DNA from: Psoroptes ovis
Lineage: Eukaryota; Arthropoda; Arachnida; Sarcoptiformes; Psoroptidae
DNA length: 64,000 nt
Assembly (NCBI GenBank): GCA_002943765.1
Contig: PQWQ01000026.1
Coordinates: forward strand, 186,001 to 250,000
Reading direction: 5' to 3'
Part shown: in pieces, positions 45,516-57,662 of the stretch
Position numbering within the stretch: the stretch's first letter is position 1
Layout of the letters: each line of letters starts with the position of its first letter
The notes under the pieces: generated by a model
Seen by the model: only the letters and a program-made list of their open reading frames with translations
Told to the model about the DNA's origin: nothing
The model's database searches: none
Position numbers and translations under genes: made by a program

Positions 45516-47997
45516 TCATGAAATTTTTATCAAATTATTCGAATTATTAATTGAATTGATCGATGATGATGTCGATGATGTTGAAGATAATGATGATATC
45601 GATGATGATGTTTGATGTAGTATATTGATATGATTATTATTATTATTATTATTATCATGATTATGATTATTCGTATTTGTATTTGAATTGTTATTATTAT
45701 TCGTTTTTCTAAGCAATTTCTTATGTTTCATACGACGATTTTGAAACCATGTTTTTACTTGTGTTTCGCTTAGATTTAAATTTGTTGCCAATTCAAGACG
45801 TTCGGGTGTCGATAAATAACGTTGTGATTCGAATCTAGAGCATTTACGAATGATCAATGGAGGGCAAGGATTAGAAATGAACAATTAGAATTGATTTTCT
45901 TTGATAGGAAATCATAGAAATCATAGAAATTCAATTAAATCAAATTGTATTGTTTCGAATCAATCATTCGCATGATTTATCCATTAATGATCCTGATTAT
46001 GATTATTTAATCGAAAATGATCATACAAAGATAAATGATTGTAAGATTTTCTTAAATTGGACAATCAAACTTTTTGTTTTGAAGCTATTATATGATTCGA
46101 TTCGATTTCTATTCTCATGATAATTCATTTCTATTCGATAAACAACAACTATAATCCTAGAATCATGGCGAATAATAATAATAATATTCACCGAATATTT
46201 GATAGAATTTGTTCAAGTTTGAGCATATTTTCTTACAACGAAAATTGATCTAAGAATGTTTTAGAATTAATAATCGATAATAATCGAAAATAAATAATAT
46301 CGGATAAAAATGTATTATATTCAATCTTATAAAGAATAATTTTGAATGGAATATATTGATGATAATAATGATAATATTTAGTAATAGAAATGATGATGAT
46401 GATGATGCTAACGATACTATCATAAATATTATAAATTATAATCATTATTATCGTTTTTTTTTTGTTTTGTTTCCAATTTTCCAATTCAATTTTTCAGAAA
46501 TTGTCTCCAAATCTTCATTGCCTCAAGGGAATCATTTCAATTAGTGTATTTATGTTTGGTATTATTTTATATTAAATGTTAAATATTCAACGTTTAACTA
46601 ATGATGATGATATTTGTACTTGTTCCGTTTTTTTTCAGGCCCTTAATAATTATAATCATCATTATTTGTTTCCCATTTAAATAGATTATAATTATTTAAA
46701 ACAAGATATATGACTATTAATTAATTATTCGAATGTTTCTATTCTATTTCTTGGCAAAAAAGAATTCAATTATTACCTTTTCTCCAGTCCATGTAATTGA
46801 TGATCGGAAAACACTGTTCTTGCTTTACGTCGGCGATGATGTGTTGCGGCAGCAGCAGCAGCCGCAACCTGTGATGCAGTTGCAGCTGCAACAACAGCAG
46901 CACGTTGCATTTGTTGAAGAATTAAATCATGATGTGTTGGTTGATGATGATGATGTGGATGAGGATGATGAAGATGATTATTAGTTCCATTCGAAGCTTG
47001 ATGTTGATTCGAAGTGTTGGTCAAATAGAAATTTGATTGACCATTCGCTATCGAATGTTGTGAATGTTGATGATGTTGGTGAAGAAATGCTGCCAATGAA
47101 CTATTACCAGTGAAAAATGCTGCTGCAGCTGCAGCCGCTGCTTGTGTATGATTCGATGTATCGACATTCGATTGCGATGATGGTGATCTATTCGATACTG
47201 CTTGCAAGGCATTCATAAAACCACCACCAACACCATTATTATTACCATAATGATGCCCGGATAATGGTGAATTATAACCATTAGAACCGGAACCAGTTGC
47301 AATACTTTGATTCGATGATGGACTATTACAATCTAGATGGCTACCTTGTTCCGCATTCGAAATTCTATTTTGTGATGATTCAATTGATTCGGTTAGAGGT
47401 GGTGATTGACTAATTGGCGATATTGATTCTTCATTATGATCAGTATTATTGTTGTCTAATTTGAATAATAATGATTTCGGTGATGGCTGTGATTGTGATG
47501 ATAGACTAGAAAATGTTGTTGAATGTTTTAGCAATGAATTCGGGGATAAACATCGATGATTATCATTCAACAATGAATTAGATTTAATTTTGATAGCTTT
47601 ACTGTGAATGAATTCAATTTGATTATTAAATTATGGAAATATTCCAATACATTCGATAAATTTAAATCAAAATTCAAACAATTTACCTTGATGATGAGAG
47701 GATATCTTTGATAAAAAACGATGACGACGATGATGATTGTGGCATAATCGATGTTGCCGCCGTAGCAGCTGATGTTGATATTTTTGACAAACGATAATTA
47801 TTATGATTATTATTATTATTGACGATCAAATTCAATGGATCAATTTTCGATGATGATAATTTCGGCGTTTTAGGTAACATCGTTGATGATGTTGTCGATG
47901 ATAATATCGATGAAGATGATGATACCGGTGGTGAAGATCTGGTGTTGATGGATAGGTCACAATTATCATTATTGATTAGGAGATCCATTTGTTTCAA
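45516..47997 (-). CDS. bsh: Brain-specific homeobox protein (Bsh/BSX)
   Basis: Sequence-specific transcription factor of the NK-like/BarH-related class, used in fly and vertebrate brain cell fate. Three exons in transcript order, 47687-47997, 46777-47601 and 45516-45834 (both introns phase 2), give 484 residues. Near the N-terminal end of exon 1, SFFIKDIL is the eh1-type (Groucho-binding) motif of BSX. Residues about 115-355 are Ser/Asn/His/Ala-rich. The homeodomain RKARTVFSDHQLHGLEKR | FESQRYLSTPERLELATNL...TQVKTWFQNRRMKHKK is split by intron 2 (+ strand 45835-46776, 0.94 kb) at Arg-Phe. It agrees with fly Bsh nearly throughout, with Gln50 in WFQNRRMK. The start could also be Met4. It faces a 7.8-kb gene desert upstream. 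Confidence 0.95.
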
Positions 47998-49997
47998 CGG
48001 TTATTTTACATTTGAAAAAATCAATTTAAAATATTTTCTTGTTAAACATTGAAAACATTTATTATCATATTATCCGACGATCAAAAAATGGAACATCAAA
48101 CATAAAAATCATCATCAAATCGATTTGATATAATTTCAATGTTTGATTTTTGATTTTCAATTCAATTCAATTCAATTCGAAGCAAATTCAATTGCATTCA
48201 TTTGTCGATATTAAGCAAATATAAATTCAAATATATAGCAAAGAATATCACATCAATGTGTGTATGTTGATTGAATGAGGTTACGCCTCTATTATTTCAA
48301 TTCTTGAATTGAATTTAATGAATGAATGAATGATTTATCATATCGCAAGCACACACACATTACACACATTATATTCTGAAACACATAAATAAATATATAA
48401 CAATATAATATGAGTTTTCAAAAATTGAACGATTCATTCATTCATTCAATTTATTCATTCAAATGCCATTTACTGCTCATCATCATCATCATCATCATCA
48501 CTGATGATAATAATAATCATTATCATTCTTCATCATCAATATGATAATGTGGCCATGTTTTGATAATGTTTTTGAAAATTGATCAATGGAAATAAATAAC
48601 AGAATCGTTTAAATAGTGTACATTTAAGTCCTAAACATACATGTCTATATGATTGAACTATCTATTCATTGATTCATTGATTCATTGATTCATTGATTAT
48701 TATATTTGAATGTATGTAAGTAAAACACATGAATTGTGTTTTTTTTTTTTTTTTGTTTAAACACACTCATTATCACATTGACAATTCATATTTGTCATAT
48801 TGAATTGGGAGTGTTTTATCAATGTTTTATCATTCATTTACCATTTTAGCATTTCAATTATACATTGGTTTTTTTTAGTTGATCTATCATCATCATCATC
48901 ATCATCATTGTTCGATAATTGATCATTCCTTCATCATTGATTATTTGACCTATAAATGATTCAAAAATTGATTAATCAATCAATCAATCAAATCATCAAT
49001 TTCTATTACAAGAATACAAATTCTTAATTTAAGATTTAATGAATTTAATCGGACAAAAAAAACCTAAATGTCCTCAATAAAGTACCCGAATACGTTCTCG
49101 TAACATGTGTTGATGAATTTATACCAATTTTTTAAAGATTATAATTCATCATTATTTATTTATTTTGTCCATTTATTTATCATACAAACTGTCAAACATT
49201 ATTAAGAATGATAAAATAATGATTATAATTTGATAAATGTGACATTTAAAAATTGACAAATTTTTATTTGACCAATAACATCAACCTATATTTGATCTAA
49301 TCTTTGGTTGATCGAATATGTTTTTCAGAATTTACATTCATTTTCAGAGAAAAATTATCATCATCATCATCATCATCAAAATGTATTATGAAATTTGAAA
49401 TAAACGAATAAATAAATAAATCGAAATATCCATATGATTCATGTGAAAATTCCATGTCAGTATTTTTACTGGGTCCAAATATACCACTGGTATATCAATG
49501 ATATCAAATTTCAGACCGAAAAAAAAACGAATTCACAATTCAAATCATTAGTATTATTATTATTACTGACGACTATTACTAACGATTAAAATCAATTATT
49601 AGGTCACAATATATTTGTCACAATCATCATTAGTGACAATAAAAAGGTCACATAATGACACAATCAATTATTAGATGATTTTCAATACAAAATTTTCAAA
49701 ATGATCAAAATATTACAACGGATTAAATTTTTTGGGTATATTCAAGTCCAATGGGTATATTGGCCCCCTCAAAACATAGGGCCAAAGATGAAATAATTGA
49801 TCATTTTTGTTGTTTTCGCTTGATCTATACTACCATAGACCATAACATAAATAGCTTTGAGCTTTCTTTTTGAATTAATTTCAAAACAAAAATGAATTGT
49901 ATTGAGTTGAAATCGACATTGAAATTAAAGATGAAATTGGATATTTTAAATATTTTCATTTCTTTACTTTCTCATATCTCCAATATTATTGAATATA

Positions 49998-50077
49998 TTA
50001 GGTTGTCCGATAAGTTCTTGCCGATTTTCTCATGATTTCCTACCATAAAATCGGCAAAAAATTTTCGGACAACCCGA
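49998..50077. mobile_element. Mariner-type foldback element, copy 5
   Basis: TA on both sides. The arms are TTAGGTTGTCCGATAAGTTC and its near complement ending GGACAACCCGA. The loop TCATGATTTCCTACCATA is close to copies 4 and 9. The right arm has CAAAAA against TTCTTG on the left, so it is unpaired there. Confidence 0.8.
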
Positions 50078-51373
50078 TATTTGTCATATAAATTGAATAA
50101 AATTACTCTCATATTACTTGTGTATATGAAATAATGATGATGATGATGTCTTTATTGAAGATATTTCAATGTGTTCATTTATCAAATGCCATAATTTACC
50201 ATTTTATTTGTTTGATTGATTTTGTTTTTATTGAAATTTAAGATTATTCATCATTATTAGTTATTATTATTCAATATTCGCTAATCTTTTCATTCATTAT
50301 TTGTATATTTGCAAATGAAATAAACAATTATAATTGGTCCATTTAGCTATTTAGCCAGTTTGAGTTTTGAGTCGAATTGATCAATGTTCAATTTTCAAAT
50401 ATTCGGTGTTTCAAACTTGGTTTTAAATTACAAATGAAAACATTTGAAAATTACGTAGTTTATAATTGTACAATTTACAATTGAAAAATTGGAGACAAAT
50501 TGAACACACACACACACACACATTTACATTCTCATGTGTAATCAAATTTGAAGCTGAGAGAATAAGACTTTTATTCAATTCTCGAAGCATTTTCTAAACA
50601 TAATCGATCTAATTGGATGCTATATGAATGAAATCTATGAATAATAATGATGAGATAATAATAATAATGATGATGATATCAATGATATCAAAGATAATAA
50701 GACAATATGTTTGCCTGTATGTTGGCCTTATTTTTGCGAATATTTTCCCTGAAAAAAAATATTTCAAATAATTGAAATGTCATTTTCATTTCGATGATTA
50801 CGGCTAATATATTTCCATTGACATTTCATTATTCGAAACTATTGAATATTTCATGTTTTCCAACCAATTACTTCAAATTACGTGCATATCATTAAATTGA
50901 AATGGAACATTTGAATTTGAATGTTTTTTTGCCGTCTGATGATGTAGAGTAAATCTCAAGAATTTCAAGGATTTTTTTGTTTTCATTTTTAATCAATTTG
51001 TCAAATTAATGATAATAATAACAATAAGAACTAATATGACTATGACTATGAATTGAAGATTTACAATTCAATAACAACCATTCAAATCATTTAACAAGTT
51101 CTTGTTATCATATATTTATTTATAAATAAATATACTTTATTTTTATTCAATTATTCATTTATTTTGATTCTAATCATTCACGATTGATGATGATGTATCG
51201 ATATTCAGATATATGTATGTACCAGGGTAATAATAATAATGTTATTATTATCAATAATAGTTGATGTTGTTGACATCAAATCAATACACGTTTCATTTTC
51301 GTTTCCAATAAAAAAAAAAAAAAAAAAAAAACATTTGATGCTTTAGGCACGTTTCAAAATGTACAATGTACTA

Positions 51374-51454
51374 TTAAGTCGTTCCATAAGTTCTTGCCGT
51401 TTTTCAAATGAAAAAAATATTTTAAAAACAGCAAGAACTTATGGGACAACCTAA
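51374..51454. mobile_element. Mariner-type foldback element, copy 6
   Basis: TA on both sides. Arms CCATAAGTTCTTGCCG and GCAAGAACTTATGGGACAAC belong to a second subfamily (CCCATAAG in place of CCGAAAAG), shared with copy 8. Confidence 0.75.
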
Positions 51455-51584
51455 TACAAATAAATTTGAAATTAAATTTGAATTTTTCCATATATTTCAA
51501 ATTTGATTCAAGCATTTTTTTAATTTTTTTTTGGTCCATATTATTTGAACCAAAATACATTTTCCAATCGTACATCTCCTATCA

Positions 51585-51586
<2 letters not shown>

Positions 51587-51638
<52 letters not shown>
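51587..51638. repeat. (ATT)n microsatellite, about 17 units
   Basis: An uninterrupted ATT run, one of the longest perfect repeats in the window, between foldback copies 6 and 7. Confidence 0.9.
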
Positions 51639-51639
<1 letters not shown>

Positions 51640-51913
51640 ATAAATCAAGTAAAAATATGTTTTTTTCTTTTATATTTCATATTTCATTCATTCATTCATT
51701 CAGCCATTTATTTATTTATTTATTTATTTGTTCTTTGATTGAATAATACAAATGATAATTCAAATAATAATTCAAGAATAATAATGACAACAACAAATGC
51801 AATAATAGCAAAATACTAATAATAATAATACGAATAATTCAGGATATAAATTGATATAAAATGAATGACAATAATATTTATTGTCATTCAATTTGTAATT
51901 TTGAAATTTTGAA

Positions 51914-51989
51914 TGGTTGTCCGAAAAGTTCTTGTCGATTTTCAATCGAAATTCTCATTGAAAAATCGACAAGAACTTTTCGGACAGCA
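51914..51989. mobile_element. Mariner-type foldback element, copy 7
   Basis: Nearly perfect hairpin. The left arm TGGTTGTCCGAAAAGTTCTT continues GTCGATTTTC. The right arm GAAAAATCGACAAGAACTTT continues TCGGACA. GTCG/CGAC replaces GCCG/CGGC of other copies in both arms. The outer ends are less conserved than in other copies. Confidence 0.8.
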
Positions 51990-53465
51990 CAATAATAATA
52001 ATTGAAATTGAAATAACGGAAAAAAAAACACGGAATGAAAACGGTACACATGTTTAAATGTTTGATGAAAGATTTCACTTTATATTTAATATCAAATATA
52101 TATCATTCATTCATTTGGTCTCATCAAATTGCTTTGCTTTGGTATCGTATACGATTATGATTCGTTTATTTTCGAAAAATTTGTCAAATAGATCCAGATA
52201 TTCGTTATATGATTCGATGATCTTTTCAAAAAAAACCAAAAATTCTCCTAAATCAAAGTAGAAAAATTGAAATCAAAAATTCAATTTAATATGAAATAAT
52301 CAAATGAATGAATCAAATGAATGAATTGAATTTGAAATCAAAATTGAAAATTGAATTTGAAATTAAATTTTTCAATATATATCTCTGAAAATTGATTCAT
52401 TTCAAAATTCTCAAAAATGAAAATGAAAACATATTTGATTTCTCTCGAATAATATCAATAATAATGATCAAAATAATTTAATCATCAATTGAAATGAAAT
52501 GAAATGAATGTATGTAACCCATAGTGAATTCATTGATAATTCATTGAATTATTCCTTCGATCAATTCATTCATTCATCCAAAAAGGGTATCCAAGATCCA
52601 GAATTGTGCTAAATGCACACAATTTTTTTCTGGGGAATCAATTTTTCTCGAATGAATCAAATGAATCATAATTGTGAAATTAAATTTCCATTCATTCCTA
52701 CGTTTTAATGCATTGAATGAGATTGAAATATGTTCATTAAAAATGATTCAAAATATTGATTCGAAATTGATTCAGAATTCAAAATTGATTCAATGAATTC
52801 AATTGAATTCATAATTGACAATAATCAATGAATGAATAAATGATAATAATCAATGAATTATGATGATGATGATGATGGATTTGAATTAAATGATATTTGA
52901 TGGATTCAATGATGATATTCAATGGTACCAATAATTTCTTGAACAAAAAAAGTTTTCATTCCATTTTTCCAACAATATCTAAAGATAATAAATGGTTATT
53001 ATCTTAATGAATTTCACTTTATTGTAATGATGCTCCAGGGCGAATAGTTTTTTGTTGAAATCAAATCATTTATCTAAAAAATAGAAAATTGATTAAAGGT
53101 CCATTCATTCATCTATCCATTCCATCCATTCTTATTATTATCATCATCATTTACTAATTGCTTTCATTTAGATTTTGAAAAATTGAAATCGAAATCGCAA
53201 ATTCAATTCAATTTTAGTTTTAGATCATTTTTCTCAATAATGAACTAAAATGACAATCATCGAAACAAAATGTCATTTTCAATTGACCCTCGAGCAACAT
53301 TTTCGACAATTTTTTCTCCATTTTTAAATAGATAAATGCATGTATTTGTGTGTATGTTGACTGACTGACTGAAATTTATTCATTAATTTTCATTTTCTCC
53401 AATTCAAAGTTCAAATATAAAGTTTTCTTTTATTTCTTTACTCTCCTCTTCTTCATATATTTCTA

Positions 53466-53551
53466 ATAGGTTGTCCCATAAGTTCTTGCCGCTTTTTAAA
53501 TTTTTTTTTCATTCGAAAAAACGGCAAGAACTTATTGGGACAATCATCTAA
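53466..53551. mobile_element. Mariner-type foldback element, copy 8
   Basis: Second subfamily with copy 6: left TAGGTTGTCCCATAAGTTCT, right GAACTTATTGGGACAAT. The arms pair over about 30 bp, with a T-rich spacer. Confidence 0.8.
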
Positions 53552-53868
53552 TGTTTACTAATTAATTTCATCGTGTGCTTGTCTTTGTTTGCTTTTGTTG
53601 TTGTTTTGATTGATTATCATTGAATGGATGTAGATGACAATATATCATTAATGATTGACATTTGTTGTTTCATCCAAAAAGTCATCATCACTTGACATTG
53701 ATTGTTATCATTTGTTATTTGTTATTTGTATTTGTATTGTCTAAATTTCCAATTAAATTTAAATCAGGTAAATTTTTTGCTTGTTTTTTTTCAGATTCAA
53801 TTTCAGATTTTTTTTTTCTGAAAATCATTGCTGAGCGCCGGTCAAAATTCGAACCTAATGAAATTTAA

Positions 53869-53884
53869 GACGTAGCACTACGTC
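53869..53884. repeat. Palindromic 16-mer family, copy C
   Basis: GACGTAGCACTACGTC, about 30 bases downstream of an AGCGCCGG motif (53834). A similar AGCGCCGG occurs in the 3.8-kb candidate element. Confidence 0.5.
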
Positions 53885-54448
53885 AAAATTCCCCAGAAAA
53901 AATGTCAGCCTTATAAAAGCCCTAATAATAACGTCCAAATAGTGATTTTTAATTTAAAACGAAAAAATGAAATTGAAAAAATAAATCAAAGTTCTTTGGT
54001 TGGTTATTTTGTTTCAATAAAATCTAATGATTTTTCAATTCATTGTTCATCAATTTAGTCAACAAACAAAAAACAAATATCAATTGTATGCCCAAGACAC
54101 ATACTCGATTGGTACAAATGTTATATAAGGTTTAAAGTATTAAAATTTGTGAACATCAACACCGAACCGACCAACCAGCCAACACCAACACCAAATGATG
54201 AACACTAATGAATAATGATAAAACACTAAATTTTAATAGGGTAAGACCTCATTATCATCATCATCACCATCATCATCATCGTCGTCGTCGACGAGAAAGA
54301 TTTTAAGCTCCTTGCATGGTATCTGTTTTTAACTATTTGTCTATTTATATTCGATACCCGATTACACAAAAACAAAATCATTATCACCTTTGTTATTCGA
54401 AAATTTGTGTACAACATCGATTCACAATTACTTCGATTCGATTCGAAC

Positions 54449-54479
<31 letters not shown>

Positions 54480-54870
54480 CCATCATTATCATTGTCGACA
54501 AACAGCATTCACGGCAGAACCTGAACCGAAACAGAAAAAAAGTCCATCTCATTATAAAAAGATTTACATTTGGAATTTTTGATTAATGATGATATCGTTT
54601 CATCGTTTCGTTTGGGTACGAAACGAACGAATTTACCGAAATAATAATCATTATTTCAATTTGATGATGATGATCATGATGATCATGATCAATAATAACA
54701 ATAACATTATATAATCATCATCATCACCGACATCACCAACATCAACATCACCGTTGCGAAATAATGCAAAACAAGAAGAAAATTAATTCGGATCCGAATT
54801 AATTTTTTTTCTGTTTTGATAGAATTAAATTGGAACAATACTTTGCTGCTGCTGTTGTTCAATATTATTA

Positions 54871-54950
54871 TTAGATTGTCCGATAAGTTTTTGCCGATTT
54901 TCTCATCATTCTCTACGATATAATCGGCAAAAACTTTTCGGACAATCTAA
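54871..54950. mobile_element. Mariner-type foldback element, copy 9
   Basis: 80 bp between TA dinucleotides. The left arm TTAGATTGTCCGATAAGTTT and right arm AACTTTTCGGACAATCTAA pair with about one mismatch over 29 bases. GATTG/CAATC and TTTTTG/CAAAAA are changed in both arms compared with copy 4. Confidence 0.9.
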
Positions 54951-55241
54951 TATTATCATTATTAGTCATTTAAGTAAGTGTTAATTTTATTTTTTCCCAT
55001 TGAAACTCTACGACTCATTTGATCAACTATTGATGATGTTATACGAAGTATTTTCTTTTAATTAAAATTTTATTTTTAAGTAAAATTTAATTATAAAAAC
55101 ATATATACGATTATCAATCGTGTTTAATAAATTGAGTATTATGATTATCATCATTAATTTTCAACAACTTTTCAATGAAATTGAATTTTTTTTCTTTTTC
55201 TCAGTAATTTGTAATTTGAGCTTTTTAATGTAATAGTTTTA

Positions 55242-55500
55242 TGTACACCACTCAGGGTGCTAATGCTACTGATGATGATTAGGTCGACACAACACACATT
55301 TACCATTAGTTACTTAATAAAATGCATCTTGTCGCATCTCGATGAGGGGTACCCATCTCGAAGGTACCCGGGGGTCTGCCCCTTGGTAAACTTTTCAGTG
55401 AATAAGTGCATATAAATGTGCCTGCCGATTGATATTGAACTCGATACACAGTGAAATTAGTCGAATAAATGATTTGAAACTGAAACAAGGTTCCAATTGT
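55242..55500. other. GC-enriched island, possible solo LTR or other insertion
   Basis: About 260 bp unlike the AT-rich surroundings: GGGGTACCCATCTCGAAGG, then GGTACCCGGGGG near 55345-55375, a TATAAAT box at about 55412, an initiator-like ACACAGTG 40 bases on, and AATAAA at about 55463. The TATA-to-AATAAA arrangement is LTR-like. GTTTTAT occurs on both sides (55236 and 55499), but no clean TG...CA ends are seen, so the assignment is tentative. Confidence 0.3.
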
Positions 55501-55787
55501 TTTATTTTTCTGATAATTAATTTTGAATTATTTATTATCGTTTGATGTAAAGGTTAGAAAAATGGCAAAAATAAAAATGAAAATCGAAATTTATTCATTT
55601 TTTTTTTTTTTTTGAAAAATAAAATTCTACAAATGATATCAATATTAATATGATAATTAGTGTATTTGACGATTCAAATGTATAAATGCAAATATTTTTC
55701 CCAATGAAAAAAAATGAGCTCAATTTATCTTGATTTATCCATTATTTTGTAAATTATTTATAATCAATCAATCAATCGATCGATAGA

Positions 55788-57235
55788 TCAATAATCACTA
55801 CGCCATAATTTAATTGTTTTATCATTTTCCAATGATGCCGATGCAATAATGTTTTCGGTTGGATGACATGCCGTACACAGTACAACATCACTATGGCCAG
55901 GTAATTTTTGTACAATTTCTTTTGTTTGTAAATTCCAAATGTAAACCATGTTGTCTTCTGAACCGGATACAATCCACTAGGTTTTAAATTTTAAAAATTA
56001 ATTATTGATTCAATGAATGATTTAAGATTATTTTTCTAAATTTTACCTTTCCACCTGTCACCGAAAAATTAGCAAATATACAATATTTTTCATTTTTATG
56101 TCCTGTATAGGTTTTCAAACATTTTCCTTTTGAATAATCCCATAATTTCAGTGTATTATCCAATGTTGCAGCTAATATATATTTTCCATTAGGTGAAAAC
56201 TTGACAAACGATACTGGTGGATTATCATCATCGATCAGCGTTTTCAAACATTGTCCAGAACTTGTATCCCATATACGACATAAACCATCATATGAACTTG
56301 ATGCAATCAATGTACCATCTCGATTAAAATGTACGGCTGATACTGGATCAGAATGTGCTGGTAATGTTTTTAAACATTTTCCTGTTTTCACATCCCAAAT
56401 ACGTACTGATTCATCAAACTTTAAATTGGAGAAAATTTAAAATAAGTGAAACTTAATTATTGATATTGAAACATACCGAACCAGATACAATTAAATTGGA
56501 TTGTGGATTAAAATTGGCGCAAAATACATAATTACTGTGTCCTTTCAATGTTTTCAAGCATTTGCCCTGTAAATTTGTAAAAAAATGAGAAAAAATCAAT
56601 TGAAAATGATCAAGATTACATACAGTAGCATTTTCCCATATTTTCAACGTTTTATCATCTGATGCTGATATCAATAGCCGAGAATCTGAACTCCATGATA
56701 CATCATTTACGCCAAGTTTATGGCCACTGATTGTTTTCTCATATTTTCCATCGCTTACATTCCATATTTTGATCATTTTATCAGCTGAGCTTGATGCAAG
56801 CCAATCTCCATTATGTGAAAATTTCACGGATGAAACTGCTTTGTTATGGCCAGACAGTGTAATCATACATCGATAATTTGGTTTACGATCTCGTTCACTT
56901 GATGATGATGATGATGATTGACGATTACTTTGTGAAGGACCATGATGATGAGAAGATGAATGCGAAGACGGTGGATTATGTGATTGTGGAATTGGTGGTG
57001 GCGGTGGTGCACCTGGTGGCATTTGACCAGCACCAGGACCACGATGATTGCCGAAACCAGCTGGTAATGGTGCTCCTAAGCCAGGAGGTCCTGGTGGTCC
57101 ATGTGATTGCATGCCAGGTATAGCGCCTGGATGTCCTGGTGGTGGTCCAGGTAAACCATGAGGTGGCATTTCACCAAGTGGCAGTAATCCAGGTAAACCT
57201 GGACCGAGCGGTCCACCACCACCGCCCATCATCAT
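55788..57235 (-). CDS. WDR5: WDR5 (MLL/SET1 complex WD-repeat protein) with long N-terminal extension
   Basis: Seven-bladed WD40 propeller that binds histone H3 and MLL/SET1 partners for H3K4 methylation. Four exons in transcript order, 56624-57235, 56477-56566, 56047-56418 and 55788-55976 (all phase 0), give 420 residues against about 334 in vertebrates. From about residue 120 it follows human WDR5 closely: ITLSGHNKAVSSVKFSHNGDWLASSSADK, GKCLKTLKGHSNYVFCANFN, FDESVRIWDVKTGKCLK, DDDNPPVSFVKFSPNGKYIL, SVTGGK | WIVSGSEDNMVYIWNLQTKEIV and final KTIKLWRSDY. The first about 115 residues are Gly/Pro/His/Ser-rich, containing PPGAPPPPPIPQ. They have no counterpart in the human protein. The start is at 57235; an upstream leader exon is possible. 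Confidence 0.95.
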
Positions 57236-57662
57236 ATTGGCTGTTGGAAAAATTTTGACTGTGTAAATTCAAAATAGAAAAAAAATTATTAAAATTTTGA
57301 AATTATTTCAATTAATTTACCTGATTTTTACGTGGAACACTCCTTAGGGAACGAATAAAATTCAAAATTTTGAAATGAAAAAATTATTGTTTACCGAATT
57401 GTCAGACAATGGATTCCATACCCTAATAAACAAAGTTTTATAAAATTTATTCTGTTCAGATTTTAGTACTGTTCATAAACAACGAACAATTATTTTCTAT
57501 ATAAAATCAATTCAGTCTGTGATATTAGGGTAGGCAAACTTTGCAAAAAATTCAAAAACAATGTTTTCAAAAAATACACGTGTTTGTATAGCATTTGTAA
57601 ACATTTGTTATTTTTAAATTCTTTCAATTTTGATTCTTGATTCCATTATTATTAATTCAATC
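57236..57662. promoter_or_regulatory. Divergent promoter region, WDR5 and GAR1
   Basis: About 430 bp head-to-head spacer, AT-rich, with no TATA box evident. It may carry the leader exons of both genes. An ACACTCCTTAGGG stretch near 57340 is the only non-AT-rich patch. Confidence 0.4.

Larger units (their letters stand above)
47998..55787. other. Gene desert upstream of bsh with five foldback elements
   Basis: 7.8 kb without a supported gene. It contains an ATTGATTC run at about 48665-48698, a T run (about 48738-48754), a long A run (about 51308-51331), an uninterrupted ATT run (about 51587-51638), five foldback copies, palindromic copy C, and a GC-rich island at 55242-55500. For a developmental transcription factor such a desert plausibly holds enhancers, but no site is directly identifiable. 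Confidence 0.5.
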
